From positions 868,001 to 932,000 of the forward strand of contig VTFK01000166.1 in NCBI GenBank assembly GCA_009617715.1: a stretch of DNA of 64,000 bases. Direction: 5' to 3'. This document shows positions 37,217 to 48,085 of this stretch, in pieces. The DNA comes from Plectrocnemia conspersa (taxonomy: Eukaryota; Arthropoda; Insecta; Trichoptera; Polycentropodidae). The notes under the pieces were generated by a model that saw nothing but the letters and a program-made list of their open reading frames with translations, did no database searches and was not told the origin of the DNA. Numbering within the stretch: the first letter of the stretch is position 1; every line of letters starts with the position of its first letter. Both the position numbers and the translations under genes were made by a program.

Positions 37217-37519
37217 CTTCGCACTATACCTGAACATAAACAAATAAAATATATACAATACAAACAAATGTTCTTTTAGGCAAAAAAAATGTTAAATGTT
37301 GTGTATTTATACCTACGGAACATTATTTAAAATAAATACTTCCTAAAATCAACCACATTTCTTTGATTTTAAATAATAGTCAAAATGGTTCAATCTATAA
37401 AAAAACTACTTAACGTTTTCAATTCATTTGCAATATTTCCAGAAGAAAACATTTCATATTATTTAAAGTTAGGTTTGAAACTTAGATAGATAATAATAAA
37501 ACTAAACATTGAACAGTAA

Positions 37520-37946
37520 ATCTCAGTATAGCGAAGCTCACGGTACCGAAAAAAAATCGTTATACTGAAAATTCGTTACATTGAATGTAAGGAAAATTAT
37601 ATATTTTTATTTTATTTTCAATTACCATATTACTACAACATTGAAATAACCTCTTATAAGATTGACAGATCGTTTTTTGTCTATTTGTAAGGATACTGTA
37701 ATGAACACAATAAAGTTTGTTAAAAAAAAAGGTCGGTAAAACACCTTGATTGTTGCTTAACACATCCGGCACACGCCAAGTCAAGGTCGAAATGAATTCG
37801 AAAAAATATTGTGTCAAGTTGTAACGTCATTCTTAAATTCGGATCAAAATATTTCGTTATACTGAGATCAGTCTTCGTTACAATAAAAATATTTTGTGTG
37901 AAGTTTTTCGTTAATTCGGTATTCGTTACAAAGAGATTTCACTGTA
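37520..37946. mobile_element. pogo/Tigger-like MITE remnant
   Basis: The left end CAGTAAATCTCAGTATAGCG (37515-37534) and the reverse complement of the right end, CAGTGAAATCTCTTTGTAAC (about 37945), are inverted relatives. Subterminal TCGTTATACTGA / TCGTTACAAT motifs recur on both sides (37558, 37853, 37876). TA follows the right end; the left TA is not clear. No coding sequence. Confidence 0.5.
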
Positions 37947-38355
37947 TTACGTTTTAAAATATTTAGTCCCTATTAAGGTTTATTTGGATATGATATTAAA
38001 AAATATGTTGTTAATTCTAACTAATGCTACAACACAATGGATTACATATAGTTGGTGCAATGTGAGCGATTATAAGTCATTGATTGTGTTTTAGCGTATT
38101 TTAGGTGATTGATGGCCTGCTTTCTCGAAATGTTTTTTGTTTAAATAACTATATCAATATAAAAAAAATAGTTTTCTATATTACTATGTGATATAAATAA
38201 CACGTAACTTACATATAACACAATTTTATCATAAATTTAAATTTCAGTAATAAGAACGTTTTTTAGTTACACCATAAGTTACTACATAATTTTTAAATAA
38301 TATATGTTTTATGTGTAAATATAAAAGTTAGTTTTTAATCAAATTTACTAATTAA

Positions 38356-39015
38356 ATATCGACCACCTAATCTGTTGCTTTAGACCAAAAGTGGGCAGTA
38401 AGCACAATATGCGTTTTAAATATATTAATAATTTGAGACCTTTGTCTATTTTTATAAAAAAATATTTTGATTTATATTTTTTTACAGTAAATGTATTTTG
38501 CGCTTAGTATTAGACATTTTATAATTTAAAAAATATTTTAATTAGTGTTTTATAATTTTGTGAAGTTTCGTCTCGAACGCGTCCGTAAATAGGATTTTTG
38601 CTTTACGAACTGTCATTGAGACTTTAAAATGTATTTTTAAGTGAAATTTAAAAGATTCTCTAAAAAATATAACTCTAAAATGAAAATATCGACCACCTAA
38701 TCTGTTGTTTTAGACCAAAAATGTACAGTAAGCACAATATGCACTTTAATAAATTTGGGAACTTTGTCTATTTTTATTAAAAAATTACATACTTTTTAAA
38801 GTTTGCTTTATGCGCAGCATTATATAATTTAATAATCAGTAAACGCATAAAGTTTCACTGTGCTTAAAATGAAAACTAAACATATTTCAAATCTATAAAA
38901 TTGAAAAAATATTTTGAATAAATCATGAAATCTTATAATTTAAAAAATATTTAAGTTAGTGTTTTACAATATTGTGTAGTTTAATTTTGAGCGCGTCAGT
39001 AAATGGGAATTTTTG
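38356..39015. repeat. 330-bp direct duplication
   Basis: Two tandem units start at 38356 and 38686 with ATATCGACCACCTAATCTGT, then TTTTAGACCAAAA and CAGTAAGCACAATATGC. Both continue through ACTTTGTCTATTTTTAT-type sequence to TATAATTTAAAAAATATTT and 'GTAGTTT..(T)CGAGCGCGTC(A/C)GTAAAT'. The units differ by scattered substitutions and indels. They lie between the two genic loci at 37 and 39.8 kb. Confidence 0.7.
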
Positions 39016-39399
39016 TGGGAATGGGAAACACTCTGTGTTTCTTCTATTAGTCGTTGGTTATTAATTACAAGACTTAACGCGCTGTCATTGTGCCCTTTTT
39101 TGAGCAAAATTTAAAAAAATTTCATTTTTTAAGCAAAATTTTAAAAATTATTTAAAAATTTAAATTTAAATTGCCAACGTTCGTCAAAATTTAATTTCAC
39201 CTTTTTTCTGTATGGAGAAGCTAATACAAATTATTTATATCATATTTACAATCCCTTATAAACTAGATAAAAAAAAAAAAAATTATAAAAATATTTTTTT
39301 TAGAACTTGATGATTTTTATACATATTTTGATATGTGTTTTACAATTTTAATCGATAAAATTAATTGCGTCGCTCGTTCTCAAGCGCGCCATATTATAT

Positions 39400-39600
39400 A
39401 CTACCCGGGATTTCCCGTCAGATTTGCTTACATATGACACTATCAACTGTCAAACGCGCGCCGGGATACAGTTTAGTGCGATTAAATAAACAGTGAAATA
39501 TGTTATAATCACAACATTTTTCTTACAAAGTGTTACTTGAAGATGATTCAAAATGGTGTAGCATTGGAATTATAGACAATATTAAATTATAAGTGTGCCA
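39400..39600 (+). promoter_or_regulatory. Possible promoter and 5' UTR exon of the pseudogene
   Basis: A GC-richer stretch (CAAGCGCGCCATATTATATA, GTCAAACGCGCGCCGGGATA) precedes an AT-rich leader that ends in an excellent donor, GTAAGTGT, at 39601. A following acceptor TTTCTAG at about 39660-39666 would start a second leader exon. The link to the exons at 39833 onward is by order and orientation only. Confidence 0.3.
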
Positions 39601-39832
39601 GTAAGTGTTTGGTTATATGAATAATATATCACGGTTACTCTAACAAAATGACTATTGACTTTCTAGGATCTAATATTAAAAGACAAACAGCAGTGATTTG
39701 GCAATTGAAGATATACATACCAAAGTTAATTAAACATATTACAATGGTAGTAAAAATGAAAAGTCTCATATTTGTGTAAACAAAAAGCTACATTTTACCC
39801 ACTATATAGTATCGTTTACAATTCATTTTCAG

Positions 39833-40601
39833 AAGCAATGAAAGATCTAATAACATTTACATATGGCAAACAATTAAAATACGACGTACAACTTATCAGT
39901 TTAAGAAGTGATGCCGATATACGTGTTCCTCTAAGGTAACTTCTGTTAATTTTGTTCTTTAGTTGTCGTTTAAATTTCATTTATGGATTATATTAAAAGT
40001 AATAATGTATTCATATATGGATTATATTAAAAGTAATAATGTATTCTCTTGATAAAAGTCTTATTATCTTCAATTATTTTTCAGAAGCAATGACAATTCG
40101 ACGACCTATATGACGACAGCGTAGAATTGGTATATATATATAAACTAAAAGTGAATCATTTCAACAAGTATTATCTTTTTATAAAGAACAAACTACATAG
40201 GTTTGATGTAATTGAATATCATGAATTTGGTTGTTCCGAAAGAGAAATGATTGCATAGAAGACAAATTGCTAAAAAACCATGACATATTTTGCCACATCG
40301 GAATTAAAAATAAGCCACTCATAGATATTTGGATATCGATTATTCCAGGTATGCAATTCAAGTAATTTACAGCCGTAAATTATACTAAATAACCATATTA
40401 TTAGGCTCAAAGGTTTATGGCACATTTAAGTGCTCAATGAGTACTGGCGATTTTCTTGATGGCTTCTATAGAAATCATCCGCGGTGAAAGTATGATCAAT
40501 GTACCGTAAAAATCTATTCCACAACTGAAGGACTACCCTTGATTAAATTAAAACATTCACACAAAAATAATAAATATATGCTCTCAAAATATATTGTCTA
40601 A
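39833..40601 (+). pseudogene. Multi-exon pseudogene with intact splice phases
   Basis: Three exons can be read on the plus strand: 39833-39935, 40085-40348 and 40405-40601. Splice sites are TTTTCAG|AAGCA, CTAAG|GTAACT, TTTTTCAG|AAGC, TTCCAG|GTATGC and ATTATTAG|GCTC. Both junctions keep the frame: Arg (AG|A) at IRVPLR|SNDNSTTY and Gly (G|GC) at WISIIPG|SKVYGTF. Exon a starts MKDLITFTYGKQLKYD. Exon b breaks at a TAG after TTYMTTA, shifts into YKLKVNHFNKYYLFIK and RFDVIEYHEFGCSEREM, then breaks again at a TAG and shifts into DKLLKNHDIFCHIGIKNK. Exon c has a TGA after GFYRNHPR, then continues KYDQCTVKIYSTTEGLPL to a TAA. A putative 5' UTR exon ends at 39600 (GTGCCA|GTAAGT). I do not recognise the family. 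The kept introns rule out a processed copy. Confidence 0.5.
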
Positions 40602-41329
40602 ATATTAAGTTGAATTGATAACAGTAATTTAATTTATTTAAAGAAAATATGTACGTAAATGTAAAAAAAACTGTTTAGATTGAGAACCATGGATAATGAT
40701 TCTATGATTTTGATTTCGAGCGGCTGGCACAGACTGGTCAATAAATTGTTTCTAAAATCAATCGATGGATTAACAGAGTTTACGACGAATTTTAGTAATT
40801 TGACAATTCCATGTAAAATGGTTAGGAAAAACTAAATATTTTTACTGTAATATGCTAATGCAATAAAATGTCATTGAAAGTGGCTTTAGAAAATAGAAAA
40901 TATATTGGGCATGACATTGATGTATAGTCCATCCAAGATGTTAGCGCTCATCATCGTTGTGTTGGAAATAAAGGTGCGTTTACGCGTGCATGCATAGATA
41001 TACAATTTTCTGCGAATTTGTTTACACCGATAGGAGAACGTTACTAATACTAGGGCTGTTTTAAGGGTAGGGTGACCATATTTTGGAAATTCAATTAAAA
41101 ATTATATTGTGTTATATTTTCAATTTAAATTATTGTCATGTTGTGTAATTTTATAATCAATTTAACAATTCCTGTAATATTCTATTGGTATTTTTAAAAA
41201 TATTATATTAAACAGATATTTAACCTGGAGAGTGATTCCATAACTTCTATAATGTTTTTGAGTTAAATATGTATATAAATAAACAAAATAAGTAAGAAAG
41301 TGATATTTTACACTTTCCTCAACAAATTA

Positions 41330-43300
41330 AAATAAAAAAATAAAAAGTGAGCGTTCATATCTTGGACGGACTGTACCTATATACTGGTGTATTTCAGGTA
41401 TTAGTTCCTTTAGCCCTTTTATACATATTATACAAGAAATAAAAGAAGCGGAACATTGCCTTCAAAAGAACCCACTTTCCAGGTAGTACTTTCACAATAA
41501 GCATTATTATTCAAAGGGACAGATTGAAGTTTTTTGACGCGGCTCCGTTTGTGTTAAAATATTTTTGCAAATTATTGTTGACTATTGCTTTTTAAACATC
41601 TAAAAAATATTAGACATGAGAGAAAATATTCAACAAATGTAAATTTAGTTATTCGATCTGAAAATTCAGTTCAGCAAAGAAATAACGAAAAATCAACAAC
41701 ACCACCAGCTGAATTATATAAATTCATTGTTTTTATACAATAGATTGTATTATCGGTAATTTGACAACTAGAATTAATGCTGCAAAATAAATTAATAATA
41801 CATTCAGTTTCATATGCTTTTTCCTAAAAGCAAATCTAGAAAAAACAGTCTCGAATCTATTCTGAAAATATGTTATTTCAGTAAAATCATATTGGAATAC
41901 ATTTTCACCGGTTGATATTTATTTTTATCAGCGAAAATATAAATTATCTGGCAGGTGCTAGTAACATTATATGATTTCAACTTTTCTATATATATATTTA
42001 CATACTTATAATTATTTAATTACATCTGATGTATAAATATTACAGCGAATGCGTATTTTTTGCTAAAGCCATATTTTCACTAAATAAACCCGAATACATT
42101 TTCACCAGTAGATAAATATTTCTACTACCGAAAATATATTTCAACTAATATGCTGCACTAAAATGTCTATGAAACTCAATTTGACAGTTGCGAAACGTCC
42201 ATTTGCTGTTCAAACCCAAACCTAACATAATGAAAGTTCTAAAACTAATTCTAGTTTTAAAACTTTCATTAGAAGTCCAAAATACAAATTAAGTAAACTT
42301 ATCCCTCACATGAAAATAAGCTGAAGAATAAGTACAGACATCTCCACTTTTTGTCTGCATTTTGCTATTACATTATGTTTTAAAAATATGATAACTATCC
42401 CTACTGATATTACTATGGACTTCTAATATAAGAGGATGTATTTTCAAACCGAGTTTTGGTCAATAGGAGAGCGCAAAAACAATTATTATCACTTCTCAGA
42501 AGTCAAAATTCGGTTTAGATGTGCTTCATTTGACTCTCACTAATTGTCTTAATATTATTATAAAAATATATAATATGAACGCTAGATATCCGAACTTTCT
42601 CACTACGACTGCGACGGCATTATTTTATTGCATTTGACGCGGATGCCTTCAAAGAATTTATTTAGATATAGAGGTCAAAATTTATTTAGAGTATTTAGAG
42701 GTATCGATCCTTACTCGTAATCAGTGGCGTAGCTATGGGGGGGGGGGGGGGGGGGGGCGGCCGCCCAGGGCGGTACTTGCTTGGGGGCGGCATATTCGCG
42801 ATGAGATCGTCTAGTGTAGTTCTTAACCCTGAATCCATTAAAACATATATAAATCCACGAATAACAAGAGCTTAATAATAACCAATTTATTATGTTAAAA
42901 AATGCTGATTTAATGATCCTGCAAAAAATGTATAGGGGGGCGGCAATTTTAAGGATCGCCCTGGGCGGTACATACCCTAGCTACGCCACTGCTCGTAATA
43001 TTGTTATAAAAAGTCTTTGTATATGTATTTTCACTGCAATAGCACGATTTTATTGCTTTTGACCTAGACTAGAAATTCACTATATGGCAATAATAAGCAG
43101 CAAAGTAAACGCGAGTAATTATCACATAAATATGTTTAATAATTTTAATGTATAATTCGCAAAAAATTTGATTTCAGAAAATATGTCGCAACGGTGGCTA
43201 TTTTTTTATATTTATTCTTAGCATAGAATGGGTTAACTCGTACCTATTCTTATTTATTCAAGAAATTATATTATGATGTTAACAAATATAAAATTACATT
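41330..43300 (+). mobile_element. Composite repeat, copy B, with hAT-like transposase fragment
   Basis: The longest plus-oriented copy. From 41600 to 41990 short frames read STTPPAELYKFIVFI, then a degraded 'NLTTR.NA' block, LEKTVS and YWNTFSPVDIYFY...KYKLSGR. The order resembles the C-terminal dimerisation part of hAT transposases ('YYR...FIP.LD.LI.EL.TRF' and later 'P..LD.EL..W..KW'). It then has the CATCTGATGTATAAATATTA block, CTGTTCAAACCCAAACCTAA, and a shrunken palindrome (42450-42525, 42595-42650). The hAT MITE 42722-42991 is nested in it. The tail ends with ATGATTTCAGAAAATATGTC and GGGTTAACTCGTACCTATTC. Confidence 0.65.
42722..42991. mobile_element. Nested hAT MITE with perfect 8-bp target duplication
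   Basis: A 270-bp element starting CAGTGGCGTAGCTATGGGGG and ending CCTAGCTACGCCACTG. It is flanked by the direct duplication CTCGTAAT (42714-42721 and 42992-42999). It holds a run of 21 G (42737-42757) and GGGCGGTAC/GGGCGGCA motifs near both ends, giving a large GC contrast with its host. It interrupts the composite repeat copy B, so it is younger than that copy. Confidence 0.92.
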
Positions 43301-44404
43301 TTTTTATTATGAGGTCCAAAATCATTGTTTACACAACTCTGTATTCAAACAAATCAAAAATATATTTAGCATTGTTTGATTGTTAATTTACTTTTAATTT
43401 CAACTGCTTAATATTTTCTTATTTTAAGTAGAAATTTGTGTAATTATAGGAAATGTAATTGTATCATATTAATGTAAATTTAAAACATGATATTTTAAAA
43501 TTAACATCTATTACATATATAGACATTATTTTTTTATATATATTTTTCCATATTCTTAAATTTAATGTTTTAATTTTAATTTAAACTGCTGAATATTTTT
43601 CTTAATTAAGGTAAAAATTTGTGTAATTTTAGGAAATGTAAGTGTATCATATTAATGTAAATTATTAATATATTTATAAACAGTTTTAAAACATGATATT
43701 TTATAAAGGTTAAATTAAAATTTTATATGTTTCACTTAAAAAACTTTTGAAGATAGATTTGATTTATTTATCAATTTATTTTGATTAACTTTTAATTTAT
43801 AAAAAAAATATTTTAATTTAATTGCTCGAAATCTAAATATCGATTTAAAAAAATAATATATTAAATAATTAACATGGATAAAACCAATAAAAAAGTGCAG
43901 TCTAAATAATAATGAATTACTGCAAAAATACAATATGTTATTGGTAATTTTTTGCGCAAACACAAATTGCGAATAGCGAAAATTTCATACAACAAAAATT
44001 TTGTTGAATCAATATACACATATATTTATATTTAAGAATATGTAAAAATAATGTCTGTATATGTAACAGATTTAATATGATTTTAATTTTATAATATTAT
44101 GTTTTATTATAAATATATTAATAATTTACATTTATATGATACACTTACATTTCCTATAATTACACAAATTTTAACTTAAAATAAAAAATATTAAGTAATT
44201 AAAATTAAACGTAAAATATATTTGACAATCAATCAGAATTTTCGTTGTGTGGAATTGTGTGCGCAAAAATACAGTCGAGTAACCCTTGGCAAACTATTTT
44301 TTGCATAATGGGTGTTTGTCATAAAATGAGAAATGTGTTTCTTTTTAAATCATTATTAAAAATATATTTAAATTCCAACTCGACATTGGAGTTCAAAGGG
44401 TTAA
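43234..44404. mobile_element. TTAA-bounded element with long internal inverted repeat
   Basis: Lies between GGGTTAACTCGTACC (43231) and TTCAAAGGGTTAAGC (44393). Internally, the block 'TGCTTAATATTTTCTTATTTTAAGTAGAAATTTGTGTAATTATAGGAAATG', given here only by its ends (43408-43458), is repeated directly at about 43586-43640. It recurs in inverted form at about 44148-44205 (ACATTTCCTATAATTACACA). Outer inverted pieces (ATATTTAGCATTGTTTGATTG / CAATCAATCAG) lie at 43363 and 44224. No coding capacity; a non-autonomous foldback element. Confidence 0.5.
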
Positions 44405-46685
44405 GCACGATATAATAATAAAAAAATCACCTGTGAATAGCCACTGGTTGCTGGTTGTACCTTCCTCTTCACAAGGACCGACGCTCCGCACTAAAATTCG
44501 TAACTTCAGCTTTGCCTGTTGCGTAACGGTTTTTTAAGTCACACTTAGTTTAATCACTATCTATAAATAAAAATAATTACATTAGTTCAATAAATTATAC
44601 TGTATGTAACATTAGAGGGTTTCGATGAAGCTCCTCAATCCCATGACTTTATAGATTTATAAAATTAAAAGTTACCGATCGATCGTCGCGAATTTCGCTA
44701 AAGCTCGTATATATTAATAAGTAAAAATAAAGTGTCACAAAACATAAATACCGTTAAAAATGTTTATCAAGATTTGCTTGGACCCCACAAGATGTTCAAT
44801 GCGCGTAAGTGCAAACACGGTGAGCTTTGAACTCGAACTAAAAATTAATCAAAACATTTGCAAACGAACTGCATCAACTTATATTACCTAATAAGTTAAA
44901 TACTCTCTCTCTTTCTCTATCGGCATCGCAGATTGGCTAAAACTCACGTACAATCACAGTAAATTCATTTAACGATACATTTTCCTAAGAATCGCGCCTC
45001 TCTTTCCTACTTATATAGGATGTTTGAGATGCAAAATATACGTCTGAATCATCTTGTGCGATAGAGATATCCACACAGCACAAATCACCTATTGTTACCC
45101 GATGAACAAAAATTTTCATTTTAATTTGTATTGATTGTGCATTAGCATTTTAATTATATATTTAAATGCTCATGAAAATATATCTATGATTGGCACTATC
45201 ACACACATAAACATATATATATATATATATATACAAAGTTATCCCAAAATGAGTAAAGCAAAAAATAAAACACGTTAATTTTTTTAATGATTTAATATAT
45301 AATTTTTTAATACAACTCGGTCATTTCTTTAATTCCAATTGCATAAAATAGTATATAATATAATTTAAAACATTTTGAAAGCCCTTTTTCATTTCATCTA
45401 CATATTCAATTTTTTTTGTCTATAAAGTTTTGTATCGATCAAAATAAATGATAGTTGGAAAGAGATGAAATAAAATCTTGCAGATTTTATTTTATTCTCT
45501 CAACTTTTGATTTGTATGTTCTATAATTTATTTTACAGACTACGCATCAATTCCATTTATTGAAATATCCTGTTTTTTCTTAATACATTTTAATTACTTT
45601 CTATATTATCTGTTCCATAAACATACATACATCTTTTATCAAATATAAAGAACGGGAATTTGCGAATTTATATTTATAGTCAATTTCCGCAATTTTTACA
45701 TTTAATTCGAATTTTAATTACTGTGCTTCTAGTAAAAAAAAATATTGATCTATTTTACTGTAATATTAATTTAATTTAATTTTACTTATATGTTATTGTT
45801 ATTTAAAAATGATTAATTGTAAACATAAAAAAATGAGTAATATTGATCCGAACAGGAAAAAACTATTGATGTAGTTCTGACATACCTACAATTTTTTTTT
45901 AAATAAAAAATATGCGGAAACTCACTTCTTGTCAAGCTTTTTACTAAAAAAATATCTTTAAATGTAATTTAAAGCAGCTTTTCCTATGCCACAAAGCGCA
46001 TAAAATTAAACCCATATTTTTTAATTTCTATAAATTTATTTAATAAAATAAAACAAAAAATTCACACTATTTTTACCAATATTATAGACTAATATCAAAA
46101 AAAGAGAATATTATTTTGCCATTTAAATATTTATGTTTTGCTATATGTATATACAATACTATTCATGACATTTTTAAATTTTCAAGTGAAGCTTTTTTCT
46201 AAAGAAAAGTATATATGTATATCTTACAGTAATATTGAATGCTATGTGTGATCGGCGGATGAGGCACTGCATCAAACACCCGTCGGGTTCCGCCTAAGAA
46301 TAATCTGCCCTCCACCGCCGTCACATCCGTGTTATGAAAGTGCCGCCTAGTTTTGGACATAATAAATAAATGGGTCCCCTCATTACTATTGTATAACAAG
46401 TACTTTTTTTTTAAACAAAAAAAGATTCGAAACTCACTCCTTGTCAAGCTTTTTACTAAAGAAAATATATTCAAATAGAAAATATATATTCAAATAAATG
46501 CCATAAAGCGCATAAAAAAATAACGAAGCTTATCATATTTTTTTACTTTAGACACATCTTAAGTTAAACGATCAAATACAAATATACAACTGAAGAATAA
46601 ATATAAAATAGAATTGTAAAACATATATTTGAATAAAAATTTAGTGATTTTTTTTTGTTTTGTCCAATTCTCGTCTGACAAATTT
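44405..46685. other. Intergenic; possible 5' UTR exon and a GC-rich insert
   Basis: At 44432-44560 the minus strand has a GC-richer stretch ending in CACAG|GTGATT, which could be a non-coding first exon of a minus-strand gene. No coding exon can be tied to it. (AT)n lies at 45209-45231. At 46226-46395 a GC-rich insert encodes, on the minus strand, TRRHFHNTDVTAVEGRLF and FDAVPHPPITHSI, with a donor-like ACT|GTAAGA after it. I do not recognise it. Matching flank strings TTGTCAAGCTTTTTACTAAA lie at 45929 and 46441. Confidence 0.35.
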
Positions 46686-46689
46686 TCTC

Positions 46690-47175
46690 GATTCCTTTTT
46701 TTAGTGTTGGTGTTTATGGCTGCTTAAAAAATTTCAAGTCATCCGCATATAATAAAATAATGAACGATTGATCGCTGTTTCTATGTCATTAAGGAACAAT
46801 AAAAACATCAATGGACCAAAGTTAGATCCTTGCGGTACTCCACTAGAGGTTTTATATCGTTCTGAAAACGAGTTTTCATACATATATATTGATCATGCAA
46901 TTTGAGTATAGGCTTATGAGACCTTCAGAAAATATGAAATTATGTAACCTTTTCACGAGTAAATCGCGATTAACTTTATCAAACGCCTTTTCAAAATCTA
47001 TGTATATACCGTCCACAAAAAATATAAGGTTAGTGACAGTGGAACTGAAATGATTAAAAATGTATTTATGCAATATAATATCAAATAATTTTGCTGGAGC
47101 TGAAAGCAAAGCTATTGGTTTGTAATTATCAATATGAGACTTGTCACTATTTTTATGAATCAGTATGACCTTAGA
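46690..47175 (-). pseudogene. Jockey-type RT fragment, decayed
   Basis: The minus strand reads DKSHIDNYKPIALLSAPAKL (47150-47090), IILHKYIFNHFS, then IDFEKAFDKVNRDLLVKRL (about 47010-46955) and, further on, SERYKTSSGVPQGSNFGPL and FLLFLNDIETAI (46870-46780). These are the fingers and palm of a Jockey-clade RT, in order. The catalytic YADD is degraded to a broken 'YYMRMT' region near 46750. It parallels the copy at 24850-26120, but the two overlap only over the palm. Confidence 0.72.
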
Positions 47176-47289
47176 ATATATTCACAATCTCAAAATAAAT
47201 TAAATATATACCGAAGAGGGTGCAAAATACAAGACTTGCATCCGTATCAAAATGTAGTCTGGGATAAAATCTTGTCCCGAAGAAAAAAT

Positions 47290-48085
47290 GGACTTCAGCT
47301 TGCTACAAAATGTCTATGAAACTCAATTTAACAGTTGCGAAACGTCCATTTGTTATTGAAACCCATATTGACATGGACATGAAAATTCTAAAACTAATTT
47401 TAAAACTTTCATTAGGTTAAGTCTAATATTCAAACTCTCAGGGGGAAATAAGCGGAAGAAGAAGTACAGACAGGCATCGCATCTCGCATATTGCTCCATA
47501 GTTAGTCTGCACTTTTAAAAATATGATAGCTATTCTTACGATATAACTACAAACTTTCAATGAGAGTATTGATTGAAGTATATTAAAACTGAATTTTGGT
47601 CAATAGGAGAGAGCAAAAACAATTTTCTCTTCCCAGAAGGCAAAAATTCACGTCAAAAGCAATAAAATCATGTCACGATTTTATTGCTTTTGACGTGGAT
47701 TTTTGACTTCTGCGGAGGGTTAATTGTTTTTTACGCTTTCCTATTGGTCAAAATTCGGTTTAGATGTGATTTATTCGATTCTCAGTCGTAATATTTTTAT
47801 AAAAAGTATTACGAATTGATAATCGACACTTTTGCTTTTGTTGCTTTTGCCCTAAACTATAAATTCACTATATGGCAACACTGAGCAGCATAAAAAACAT
47901 AACTAATTATCACATAAATATTATGAGTAGATATTTTTAATGCCTAATTGAAATATTTTGCATAAAATATGATTTCAGAAAATATGTCGCACCGGTGGCT
48001 AATTTTTATATTTTTTGTAGCATAGAAAGGATTAACTCAACAACTATTATTTATTCAAGAAATTATAAAAAATTGTCATGAGAAG
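47290..48085 (+). mobile_element. Composite repeat, copy F
   Basis: Starts with GTCTATGAAACTCAATTTAA and a decayed AACCTAACC region. It has a palindrome at 47589-47763 that has lost its GC-rich centre (AAAATCATGTCACGATTTTA at the tip). The tail has ATGATTTCAGAAAATATGTC (47968) and a TTAACTCAACAACTATTATT string. The transposase-derived part is missing; RT debris lies directly to its left. Confidence 0.65.

Noticed and set aside
42737..42757. The 21-base G run as an assembly gap marker or vector sequence
   Set aside because: It lies at the expected place inside a MITE with perfect ends and target duplication, so it is part of the element, although its exact length is uncertain.
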